64,000 nt of DNA from Rutstroemia sp. NJR-2017a BVV2. Taxonomy: Eukaryota > Ascomycota > Leotiomycetes > Helotiales > Rutstroemiaceae. Where the stretch lies: positions 310,001-374,000 of the forward strand of contig NJPS01000042.1 in NCBI GenBank assembly GCA_002946415.1, read 5' to 3'. Below the pieces are notes generated by a model that was not told the origin of the DNA, did not search any database, and worked only from the letters and a program-made list of their open reading frames with translations. Below are positions 11,785 to 22,200 of this stretch, piece by piece; the stretch's first letter is position 1, and the number at the start of each line of letters is the position of its first letter. The position numbers were made by a program, and so were the translations under genes.

Positions 11785-13336
11785 AAGGTCGTCAACCTGG
11801 ACTTTGACGCACGAGTACCGATCCCCTTCAGCATCTTCCCGTCGTCGTATCGAAGCGACGCCGCTGCAAAACATACAACTACCGAGACTCACGTCGAGGG
11901 TGTTATTAGCCTTCCTCACAGACAAGAGCGCGTCGGACGGGAAGGTCTAGAAGACGATCGCCAATCTTCTTACTCCCATTCCCACTCCCACTCCCACAAT
12001 CTCGCTCTCCCTCCGCCTCCGCAGCGACAGGAACATTTCGTAGAAGAAGAAGTCCGAATCCACCGCGAGCACCGCGAAGAAGACGACCGCCGTTCTCACT
12101 ACGCACCCAGCCACGCACCCAGCCGAAGAGAAGAAGTTTATATTCGCGAAGAGCGCAGGTGAGTCAAACATCAAACATGCCCATTTTTTCGGGTTTCCCC
12201 TTTCTCCTCCCAATGCCCCCGTTTCGGTCGTTTCTTCCGTTTTCGCGACCGTCTTTTGGGCGCGCAGATGCAGATTCCTCCAGCTCTGGAGAACTGCGAG
12301 AAACAACCAATTTTTACGACGGTTCTACGACATGCGAACGGACTTGCTTGGCCAGATCGGACGCCCCATTGACAATTAATTGGCTCCACTGTGAGACAAA
12401 TTTGCCAGCTTTTCTTGTTTTTCATTACGACGCACAGTCCAACGATTTTCCTCTAGTTCCCCAACCACCCTTTACCAATCTGACAAGGGGGTCTTTTCCC
12501 TTTAATGGGTTGACACAACAACGCTCACCGTTTATTTTTCTTCATTAAACTGACTTCTGTTTTCTTTCCACCCACTTAGACTTGAACCTGAACCTGAACC
12601 CGAACACAAACACAAACACCACTCAGCTTCCTTCAACCTAGACACCCCACACCACCACCGACACTTCGAAGCCTCCTTTGAAAGAGACAGTGATCGTCAT
12701 CACCGACACTTCGAAGCTTCAATTGAAAAGGAGAGTGATCATCACCACCACAACGAACACGAACACAAGCACAAACACACCGAGCTTAGCATCGAACTTC
12801 CCCATCGCCACCACAACCACGACCATCACCGCCGCCACTCTCACTCTTCTTCCGAACGCTCTCACTCTGAAGTAGACTTCGAACTTGAACGTGAACGTCA
12901 ACCTCGTCGCTACCAACGCACCGAAGTTGATCTAGAAGTTCATCGACCCATCAAGAGTGCTAACGAAACCGAGATCGATTTCGTTGAACGCCAATACCGC
13001 TCCCGCTACCAACCTTCTTTCAAGGAAGAGTCCGTTGTTGACGTTACCGTCGACCCTCCTCGCTCGCTTGTATCTGAACCCAGATACACCGAAGAAGTCC
13101 GTGTCACTGAGACAACTGTCGACCCACCTGCTCGCTCCCCTGCTCGTTCATCCTTCTCTTCTCACAGACCCAAGTCTATCTACCGTGAGGAGATAGTCGA
13201 CGAAGTTCTTGTTAAAGAGCCTCGCACCCCCAAGCACATCCACACCGAAGACATCCACATCACCGAAGAAGTATTCAAGTCTTCTCCTTCTACTCCTTCC
13301 AGACCAACAACTCCTTTCACACCACTCAATCTCGAC
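11785..13336 (+). CDS. N-terminal extension exons of HEX1 (long isoform)
   Basis: Open reading frame in phase with HEX1: an exon ending at 12158 (open back to a TGA at 11782-11784), a 421-nt intron 12159-12579 (GTGAGT...CACTTAG), then an exon from 12580 that runs through the HEX1 ATG at 13337 without a stop for 252 codons. It encodes a charged, His/Arg/Glu-rich, low-complexity region with blocks such as SYSHSHSHSH, EPEPEPEHKHKHH, two RHFEAS(F/I)E repeats, then TVDPP and PPARSPARSS. The length of the open frame and its amino-acid bias argue for translation. No in-frame ATG is visible upstream, so the start must lie on an earlier exon, be non-AUG, or not exist. Alternatively spliced longer forms of Hex1 are reported in some fungi; that this is one is inference. 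Confidence 0.6.
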
Positions 13337-14041
13337 ATGGGTTACTACGATGATGAGGGTAAGTCTTTCTCTGTTTGCTCTTTCTTCTCCTTCCCTCCCT
13401 TAAACCCTAAACAATACACTCAGGGAATTATCACTCCTTGCGTGGAAGTTACTCCGATGGAAAACAATCCCGTGGATACCAGGACCCCATTGACTTTCTT
13501 GATATAGCTAGCGCCCCAGCTCCCGCTACTCAGCCTAAGCCACCACCAAACACCGTTACCATCCCATGCCACCACATCCGTATGGGTGACCTCCTGATGC
13601 TCCAAGGCCGTCCCTGCCAGGTTATCCGGATCACCACCTCCGCTGCCACCGGCCAACACCGCTACTTGGGTGTCGACCTCTTCACTCGTCAATTGAACGA
13701 AGAGTCGTCCTTCATCTCCAACCCAAGCCCAAGCGTCGTCGTTCAAACCATGCTTGGTCCAGTCTTCAAGCAATACCGTGTCCTCGATCTCCATGACAAG
13801 AGTGGTAAGTAACATCCACACTCTCACACATGACTATGTGCTGACATGTTCAATAGTTGTTGCCATGACCGAGACTGGTGATGTCAAGCAAAACCTTCCT
13901 GTTCTCGACCAATCCAACCTCTGGAGCCGCCTGAAGGAATCCTTCGAGGGTGGCCGTGGTAGCGTCCGCGTCATGGTCGTCCAAGATGGCCCCCGCGAGA
14001 TCGTTGTCGACTTGAAGGTCATCCACGGATCCCGTCTTTAG
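13337..14041 (+). CDS. hex1: Woronin body major protein HEX1
   Basis: Self-assembling peroxisomal core protein of the Woronin body, which plugs septal pores after hyphal damage. Exons 13337-13358, 13424-13804, 13857-14041 give 195 aa from MGYYDDEG, the same start style as Neurospora HEX1. The core TVTIPCHHIRMGDLLMLQGR, STSAATGQHRYLGVDLF-like segment (here TTSAATGQHRYLGVDLF), VVVQTMLGPVFKQYRVLD and VAMTETGDVKQNLPV are diagnostic. HEX1 descends from eIF-5A but lacks the hypusine lysine loop, as here. The C-terminus ends in SRL, a peroxisomal targeting signal type 1. Introns are 13359-13423 and 13805-13856, both GTAAGT/AG. The sequence upstream stays open in frame, so a longer isoform is likely (separate entry). 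Confidence 0.97.
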
Positions 14042-14859
14042 GTTGTTCCCTCCCTGTAAAACACGGTCATACCATGGCGTCCTAATGGCAACGAATTCTC
14101 CTTGGTGGACTTCTTTTTTTCACGATTTCTATGTGCATGTTCCTGGAAAAAACTGGTGGATGATGGGGTAGATATGGTTCAGATTGATTAATGATGGATG
14201 GATAATTTGGACGATCGGGTTTCTCTCTGGTCTTTCGAATTTTTAACGAAGCAGTATTCAAGTGGTCTACCTCTAATCACAACATAATCATACTACCTTG
14301 GTAATGTTTTTATGATTGGTATTAGCGGTTCTTGATGCTGAGGTCTTTTTCTTTTTTGTATTTGTGTAAATAGGATAAGACCCAGAATGCAAACTCGCTG
14401 CTTGTCTCTAATTATATTTGCCCTGTACATGCATTCCATTGTGTGGTGATTACTTTGCATTCTTAACATTTAGTGATGGTGCATTCCTTGAGCTATTCTT
14501 GTGACCTCCCACTTTTGAGTACATCTCAGATCTGGCGCTATCATCCATGGAGGCGGGGAAATGGTTCATGTCCATTCACTCTTACTATAACTAATGTCCC
14601 TTAATTATGGGTAAGATCTTAGTACCATATTATAGGCAAATCGGCCGACACCTTGATGGTTCCGCACCTTCTGTTTCGGGTACCACACCTGACACACCCC
14701 GCCGCCGTTCTTCTACAGTAAGCTCTATCTAAGATAAGCCAAACCTTATCCGTTGAGCTTCATCTTCTGTCTTCCCATTTCATCGACCTGCGTGTTGGCT
14801 TTTCTGTTTGTTGCTTGTGATATCAAAAATTCGATCGTAAACTCATATCAAGACTCATC
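14042..14859. other. intergenic between HEX1 and the bleomycin hydrolase gene
   Basis: Holds the AT-rich 3' flank of HEX1 (14100-14600) and the promoter/leader of the next gene. No further feature seen. Confidence 0.6.
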
Positions 14860-16508
14860 ATGGGCGCAGCACAATCCCAAATCTCAGGTCGTCCGCAAGC
14901 TAATGTGCAAGACATCATCGAGAAAGCTAAAGCGATGGAACTCGCGGACGATTATGTACATGTAGATGAGAAAGATGCTATCCATGACGGATCAAACAGA
15001 TCCAGAGCTTCATGGACTCCGGTTTCTGCTTCTCGAGTTGAGAAATGGGAACATGAGCTTTTGGCTGATCCCAAGAATAGGTGCGTTTTCCCTCTTCCTC
15101 TTCAACCTGTATGCGGGTTGAGTGAGTTCCAGTCTTTGTACTGATAAGCCATACAAACAGACTGGCGCTCTCTGCCTTGAGTTCTGCAGACCCGAAAACT
15201 ATCTTGACCTCTAGGGCTACAAAGATTGAGGATCAACATGTGTTTTCTGTCAAGATTCCTTTCGAAGGTGCTCCCATTACGAATCAGAGATCGTCGGGTA
15301 GATGCTGGTTATTTGCTGCAACGAATGTTTTCCGTGTGGCGCTGATGAAGAGACACAATCTGGATAAATTCGAACTGTCTCAGGCGTACTTGTTCTTCCA
15401 TGATAAGTTGGAGAAGGCCAACTACTTCTTGGAGCAGATTCTTGATACCGTGGATACGGATCTGGACAGCAGATTGGTGCAGACTCTGCTTGCTTCTCCG
15501 GTCGGTGATGGTGGGCAGTGGGATATGTGAGTTTTCCGGTCCCTCTCCAGTGTTCATTCGAAGTTCTAATCATATGGAAATAGGGTCTACAACCTTGTCG
15601 AAAAATACGGTCTCGTGCCCCAAGTTCTCTACCCAGATAGCTACAATGCGCAAAACTCCTCAGTAATGGACAGCATCATCACGACCAAACTCCGCGAAGA
15701 CGCACTCAACCTTCGCGCCGCTGCCAAGAAATCATCAGCATCCACCCTCAGCAGCATGAAAGAATCCATGATGCGTGAAATCCACACCATCCTCACACTC
15801 GCCCTTGGTCCTCCTCCACCCTCCACCACCCCCTTCACATGGCAATACGTCGACAAGACCGGCGCCGCCCACGAGCTAAAAACCACCCCCCTCGCCTTCG
15901 CAAAAGAACTCGAATCCCTCAAATCCCTCCGCATCACCAATTCCGCCGTGCAAGACATGTTCTCACTCGTGCATGATCCCCGCCACGACTACAACACCCT
16001 GCTCACCGTGGAACGTCTCGGCAACGTCGTCGGCGGCCGTCCCATCACCTACGTCAATGTGTCAATGCCCGTGCTCAAAGCCGCATGCATCCGCATGCTC
16101 AAAGCCGGACTCCCCGTCTTCTTCGGCTCCGACGTCGGCAAATACAGCAACAGCCAAAGCGGCATCATGGATCTGGATCTCATCGACTACGAGCTGGGGT
16201 TCAATGTTAAATTAGGGATGAGTAAAGCGCAGAGATTGATGACGGGCGAGAGCGCCATGACGCATGCGATGGTGCTGACGGCGGTGCATTTGGATGAGGA
16301 GGGTAAGAGTGTGAGGTGGAGGGTGCAGAATTCGTGGGGGGAGAGCGCGGGGACGGAGGGCTGGTTTGTTATGAGTGATGCTTGGATGGATGAGTTTGTT
16401 TATCAGGCGGTGGTGGAGCCGAGGTTTGTGGCGAAGGGCGTGAGGGATGTGTTGAAGGGGGAGCCGTTGGTGTTGCCGCTTTGGGATCCGATGGGTGCGT
16501 TGGCTTGA
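14860..16508 (+). CDS. bleomycin hydrolase / cysteine proteinase 1 (peptidase C1B)
   Basis: Papain-fold cysteine aminopeptidase, homologue of yeast Lap3/Gal6 and human bleomycin hydrolase, which forms a hexameric barrel with the active sites inside. Exons 14860-15080, 15161-15526, 15584-16508; introns 15081-15160 (branch TACTGATAA) and 15527-15583. The product is 503 aa. Catalytic triad: Cys122 in NQRSSGRCWLFAATN, His in AMTHAMVLT, Asn in VQNSWGES. The protein ends in DPMGALA, the C-terminal arm that sits in the active site and is self-trimmed in the yeast enzyme. The N-terminus MGAAQS fits the N-myristoylation pattern MGxxxS, and is preceded by an ATG in a clean context (ATCATGG). Confidence 0.96.
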
Positions 16509-17225
16509 GGAGCGGTATGAGATGGGGAGGGGGATGGGAAGTGGATGGATATGTATTCGTATTTGAGGGGTTGGAAATATGAAGGGCGATATGGCTTTGG
16601 CGATAGATCGGTGCTGGAGGGTGATGTTTATACCTTTCCATGGTATCAGGAAATTATGAATATTTAAGTAAGAATATCTAAAGCCATTCTATTTTGGCTT
16701 GAGGGGTTCAACTCAAGATAGCAAATATATTACATTTCAATATCTTACCAATCACTTACATCTTTCTATAAAGGATATTTCAACATTTATTTCATAGTAT
16801 ATAACCTCTTTCCCAAGAGGAAATCTACCTATCAGTTTCTATAGTATCCAGTTATTCGTTTCCTTATATTCATACTATACTAATATATATATATAATTCC
16901 TTCCAACTCTCCTATATCTATCTTATGATTCTTATCTCATATATACCCCCACCTACCTCGACACAAACCTTATACCCCTCTCCCAGCACCTCTCCCCAAC
17001 TCCTCACAAGCAAGTGTCCGCATCTAACACCTATATTCACCCTATATATTGCATCACTCAGGCTAGCACAACTCCCCTTCCCCTCTCCCTGTGAATCCCG
17101 TCTGTATTCACATCGTGATTTTCTCGCTCCTGATACTAGTAGCGAGCTCTTTTTGCAGGAGGGAATATGCTGGGGGGATGGATAGGTTGGGGGGTAGGTG
17201 GAGGTGGAGGGTTGAGTAAGTTGGA
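16509..17225. other. AT-rich 3' flank
   Basis: Intergenic; 16640-16930 is notably AT-rich, and about 16930-17150 is CT-rich. No gene seen. Confidence 0.55.
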
Positions 17226-17232
17226 GATGGAA

Positions 17233-17364
17233 GTGGAAGTGGAAGTGGAAGTGGAAGTGGAAGTGGAAGTGGAAGTGGAAGTGGAAGTGGAAGTGGAAGT
17301 GGAAGTGGAAGTGGAAGTGGAAGTGGAAGTGGAAGTGGAAGTGGAAGTGGAAGTGGAAGTGGAA
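17233..17364 (+). repeat. hexanucleotide microsatellite (GTGGAA)22
   Basis: Twenty-two uninterrupted copies of GTGGAA, 132 nt. They read Val-Glu repeats on one strand and Ser-Thr or Leu-Pro repeats on the other, which is why long frames appear here; none is likely a gene. Confidence 0.97.
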
Positions 17365-17440
17365 GGTGGAAGGTGGAAGAAGGTTTCTTCACGGGGGAGT
17401 GGTGGTTTTGGTTTCTGGTTATGGTTATTTTTGTGTTTCA

Positions 17441-17520
17441 CGGAGAGGAGAGGAGAGGAGAGGAGAGGAGAGGAGAAGAGAGAAGAGGAGAGAAGAGGAG
17501 AGAAGAGGAGAGAAGAGGAG
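17441..17520 (+). repeat. purine minisatellite (GGAGA)n / (AGAAGAGGAG)n
   Basis: About seven 5-nt GGAGA units are followed by four 10-nt AGAAGAGGAG units, all on the plus strand. It lies in a long G/A-rich stretch. Confidence 0.93.
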
Positions 17521-17581
17521 TCGGGAGTTTGGAAATAGAGTTTTCTTTTTTCAGGAGTTCGATGAGGTTGCGAGGGGTTTG

Positions 17582-17880
17582 GATGGATGGATGGATGGGC
17601 TTTATATGTGGGAAGGTGGAGTGGTGGGTAAGTGAGAAGTTGGGGAGACGGAGATGGAGAGCGAGATAAAGAGCGAGATTGAGGAAGGGGAGGTGAGATA
17701 GAGAGGGGACAGGTAGGAAAGACTCGGAGTTTTGGTTTTTAGGGAGAGGGGGAGGGAAGGGGGAGTAGGGGTAGGGGTAGGGGTAGGGTTGATGAGGGGG
17801 TGGTAGGCCGGGGGGATTATAAGGATATGGTTGTAGGTGCTCTGTTGTTGAGGTTGAGAGGATGAGGTTGTTGGTCTAGA
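17582..17880 (+). repeat. further G-rich simple repeats
   Basis: Contains (GGAT)4 at 17582-17599 and four GGGGTA units at 17765-17789 in a G-rich background (17640-17820). The GGGGTA run resembles but is not the TTAGGG telomere repeat, and unique sequence continues on both sides. Confidence 0.8.
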
Positions 17881-18055
17881 TGGAATGATTAAAATTCAAG
17901 ATCTTTATTGACAGAAACAAATGGTTTGGTGATATCGAGTATACTGTGATAACGAAACTGCAAAGTAAAAACATATCCAGAAGTAGAATATAAAACAAGC
18001 AGAGAGCCCCATCCCTCAGAATCAAAAATTCAAGGAGAAACAAAAGCAAAAAGAA

Positions 18056-18178
18056 AACATACAACAACAGTGGGGATTCGCTGGTGGTCACCCACCCAAC
18101 TACTAACCCACCGATTCAAGGCTTGTATATGGTAGAGCGGACGGGATGCCCAATTTTCCAGTTCCAGCACAACACTAA
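18056..18178 (-). pseudogene. 5S rRNA gene, 5' end diverged (probable pseudogene)
   Basis: Read on the minus strand, the sequence matches fungal 5S rRNA: GGCATCCCGTCCGCTC near the 5' third, then AAGCC, then GTTAGTAGTTGGGTGGGTGA, CCACCAGCGAATCCC and a 3' end TTGTATGTT followed by a T-rich pol III terminator (TTTTCTTTTT). The expected first 17 or so bases (fungal form ACATACGACCATAGGG) are replaced, so the closing stem with the 3' end cannot form. The internal region between AAGCC and GTTAGTAG also differs from the usual sequence. Dispersed 5S genes and pseudogenes are normal in filamentous ascomycetes. Confidence 0.8.
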
Positions 18179-19217
18179 CCGAAAGTACGATTTCCGATTT
18201 AGGTATTTCTTATTACTATATTGTCTAATGAAATTCCCGAATATGGATAATAGAAATTCCAACACAAGGCCTTGTTAGTACCAACAACTTAGTGCCTAGC
18301 AGATATACCTCTAAGTAAAATTGAGCTTGTCAAGAAAATCATATCTGCCTCCACCTCCCAGAGATAGCTTCCTAAGCCTTCCTTAATCCAGCATCTAGAA
18401 ATTTTTATTTGAAAGCAAGAGAAGTCGGAACCTTAGATATACACAGTATGTTCGAATGACTATATATCAGTTACAGTTAACAACATTGTTGTATAGCGAG
18501 GGAAAATATCAATATTGGAACTCATACTTACTCTGATGGTGAACAAGGGCAACTGGCAGACTATGTTGACTACGATGTCTATACAGATGTGGTTGCAGCT
18601 TCAAATAGTGAATGGTACTTGGAAATTGACTGCTCACTAAACCAGTAACATTTGACGTTCAAAGAGTTATTCGAAGAAAGTTTCATTTAAAGTCACCGCT
18701 TGTTGGACAGGCTTATATTGCACAGCAGGTTGGTATGTAAAAGAGTGCCTATAGGCTTTAAAGGGATTTAAAAGTAGGTGCAACTGATGCTTGATTCAAC
18801 TGTTCTAATGAGCTATCTACAGTGGGAAGGACTAGCTATATTTATAGGCCTTTCAGGCCTATTGCCTTAGGCCTCTCAAGCCTATTTGCCACAGGCGTCG
18901 TAAGCCTGAAGTCATAGGCTTTGTAAGTGTTGGTACATATCAGGTTGATTCGTCACCTTACCCACTGCTGTGAAGTGGCCAAAATAACGGTTGATGATAT
19001 ATGCTTCTTCTTATTCTGGGTGGGCATTGCAGCCCTTATTATTTGCACCTGAAATGGTGTAATGCTGTAGACTAATTACAAATTCCATTCACTTAAAAGT
19101 GGTGGAGATTACCTCCAGTACGAGTGAATGCGCTTTGCCACTCGTCCCAACAGTAAGCCTAATCGATCTCTACGACGTTCAGTTTAAGGTAGTGGGCACC
19201 TGCCCCACCTACCCACT
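18179..19217. other. intergenic, 3' of the ankyrin NLR
   Basis: No gene. A cluster of degenerate AGGCCT/AAGCCT motifs occupies 18843-18928 (separate entry). Confidence 0.55.
18843..18928. repeat. degenerate short tandem repeat (AGGCCTnTnnnGCCTAT)
   Basis: Five or so loosely repeated units of about 16-18 nt with alternating AGGCCT and AAGCCT cores, partly palindromic. Confidence 0.6.
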
Positions 19218-22200
19218 TTAGTGGTTCCAACACCACTCTTCATCCTCATCCTCATCCTCATCTTCATCCTCATCCTCATCTTCATCCTCATCCTCATCTT
19301 CATCCTCATCCTCATCTTCATCCTCATCTTCATCTTCACCTTCATCTTCATCCTCATCTTCATCCTCATCTTCATCACCTTGATTATGCATACAATACGC
19401 CAATGCTCGTACCATCACCCATTTTTCCTTGTTCGCTGCGGCAGAAGTAGTGCTGCTCCGTGTAAGTCGAGGCCCCTTTAGCCTCACAAGAGTGTTCAGC
19501 GGTAACATTTTCGCTCTCATATTTCTGATGATCCGCAATGATGCTCTTTGGCGCTTTTTGTTCTTCAATTTAAGAGTTTTTCCGCTTAACTTGAGTAATA
19601 GTTTCATTGTTTGAAGACTTCCATTCCCAGCGGCCCACGACAAGGGCGTCCGACCGCATGTGTCTTCCAGCTCAGCATTTGCTTCGCCCCTGAGCAAGCT
19701 CTTTACCACACCCGCATGTCCCCATTCAGCAGCCAATGACAATGGCGTCCGACCCTGAGCATCTCTCAGATCAACCTGAACTTTTTCTGTTTTGAGCAAT
19801 ATTTTAATTACTTCTAACTGGCCATATTCAGCAGCCAATGATAATGCTGTTCGGCCATCAATATCTCTCAGATCAACCTGAACTTTTCCTGTTTTGAGCA
19901 ATTCTTCCACTGCTTCCGCGCTTCCATATTTAGCAGCATGAAACAATGGCGTTTGCCCATATTTATCTCTCGATTCGATGCCAGCTTTGCCTGTCTCTAG
20001 TAGCAACTGCACTATTGCTGGCCGATTAAGTTCTGCAGCCCAGGATAGTGGTGTTCGACCATTGGCATCTCTTGAATCAACCTCAACTCTGCCTGTTTTG
20101 AGTAAAAGATCCACTGCCTCAGTATCATCATGGCAGCTCGCAGCCCACCATAATGGTGTGTAACCATCCCTGTCTTTCGAATCAACTTCGATGTTCTTCA
20201 CCTGGAGGAGCAATTCTATCATTGGAATATTTCCATGTTCAGCAGCCCATGAAAGTGGTGTCCGATTGTTGTTATCCTTAGAATTAAGATCAGCCCGGCA
20301 TGTTTGAAGAAGTATTTCGACAATGGTTGCAGTTGTATATCTAGTAACATGCGATAGAAGCGTCCGACCAGCATTATCTCTCGAATCAGCATTGACTTTT
20401 CCTGTCTGAAGTAATAGCCTTACTATTGCTTCATTTCCCCTATCGCATGCTTCTTGAAATGCAGTATTATAAATACCATCTTGTGCATTCATATTAGCAC
20501 CTTTTTCCAGCAATATCCTTACTACTGCTTCGTTTCCCCTATAGCATGCTGCTTGAAGTGCAGTATCAAAACTACCACCTTGTGCATTCATATTAGCACC
20601 TTTTTCCAGCAATATCCTTACTACTGCTTCGTTTCCCCTATAGCATGCTGCTTGAAGTGCAGTATTATAATTACCACCTTGTATATTCACATCAGCACCT
20701 TTTTCCAGCAATATCCTCACTACTGCTTCGTTTCCCCTATAGCATGCTGCTTGAAGTGCAGTATTATAATTACCACCTTGTATATTCACATCAGCACCTT
20801 TTTCCAGCAACATCCTTACTACTGCTTCGTTTCCCCTATCGCATGCTTCTTGAAGTGCAGTATTATAATTACCACCTTGTATATTCACATCAGCACCTTT
20901 TTCCAGCAACATCCTTACTACTGCTTCGTTTCCCCTATAGCATGCTGCTTGAAGTGCAGTATTATAATTACCACCTTGTATATTCACATCAGCACCTTTT
21001 TCCAGCAATATCCTCACTACTGCTTCGTTTCCCCTATAGCATGCTTCTTGAAGTGCAGTATTAAAATAACCACCTTGTATATTCGCATTAGCACCTTTTT
21101 CCAGCAATATCCTTACTACTGCTTCGTTTCCCCTATAGCATGCAGCTTGAAGTGCAGTATTAACAATACCACATTGTGCATTCACATTAGCACCTTTTTC
21201 CAGCAATAGCTTTACCATTCCTTCATGGTTCTTTTCTGCGGCCCGAATTAAACCTGTCGCGCCTCTCTGGTCCTTAAAATCAATTTCCATCTTGTCGATT
21301 GGCAAAGCTACCATTAGGTTATTCAGCCCAAGACAGGCGAAGAAGAGCACTAGATTTTTCCAGCTTGGTTGTTTCTGGTATGGAACTAGCACAGCAGGAC
21401 GAGAGCGATGCTCATAAAATGGAAACCAATATCGAAAAAAGAAAAAATCCACAGTGCGCAAATCGAAGCACATTTTTACCAGGAGACTACCATCAATTGG
21501 TCCAACTTCCCGAAGGTGCTCATACCACATGCTGGCTGAGTAGCCTAGGAAACTGCTTCTTTCAGGAAATAGGGAAATATATTCTTGCAACATTCTTGGT
21601 TCCATTCCCCTTAGACGCAGCCTGGAATAGATGCTCATAGATTTTTCTTTTAGCGACAATAATTGCTTGAACTCGTCGAACAACAAATATGATAAACAAC
21701 ATTTCGCCAGTATAAGGTTTGAGGTTTCTGGTGCTAGTGATCCCTTCCATGACACAGAAGTTAAGTTATTTGTGTGGGAATGGTTGACAAGAAATTCCTT
21801 GGCTGTCTGATGAATCAGAAAAACTTTCTCATCAACTACGCTAACAAAGAGGCCACACAAATCCCGGATAGTGTTCTTGAATTGTTCGTTTCCTTGAAGT
21901 TCGAGGTCTTCATGACAATGTTTTTCTTCTGTAATGTATAATGCTGTTGCTGTCTCTCGTAATGAAAGAGGCCTTTTTGCTCCCACAACGATATGAAGCA
22001 ATCTTTTGGCATCTTCGGGTTTCTTGCTCTTGCGTAAAATGGCCTCGTACGCTTCATCTAAAGATGGCGGCAAGATAAGATTTTCGACCGTTTTGACATC
22101 AAGTCTTGGCTCTCTCCCAATTTCCTGGAAGACGAGATGCACCCAAAGATATGTTCTGTTCACAATCTCTGAAATGCTTTTCCTTAGCAAGTTATAAGCT

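Noticed and set aside
11547..11807. 86-aa plus-strand frame upstream of HEX1
   Set aside because: Out of frame with the HEX1 extension, no domain; lies in the CT-rich leader.
17108..17669. Frames with Val-Glu, Leu-Pro, Ser-Thr and Arg-Glu runs on both strands
   Set aside because: They are translations of hexanucleotide and GGAGA microsatellites; no splice or start context.
17765..17789. Telomere-like GGGGTA repeat
   Set aside because: Only four units, not TTAGGG, and ordinary genes continue on both sides.
20454..21209. Plus-strand 251-aa frame with repeated Cys/Tyr/Phe units
   Set aside because: It is the complement of the 99-bp ankyrin repeats of the NLR; the period and open frame follow from that gene.
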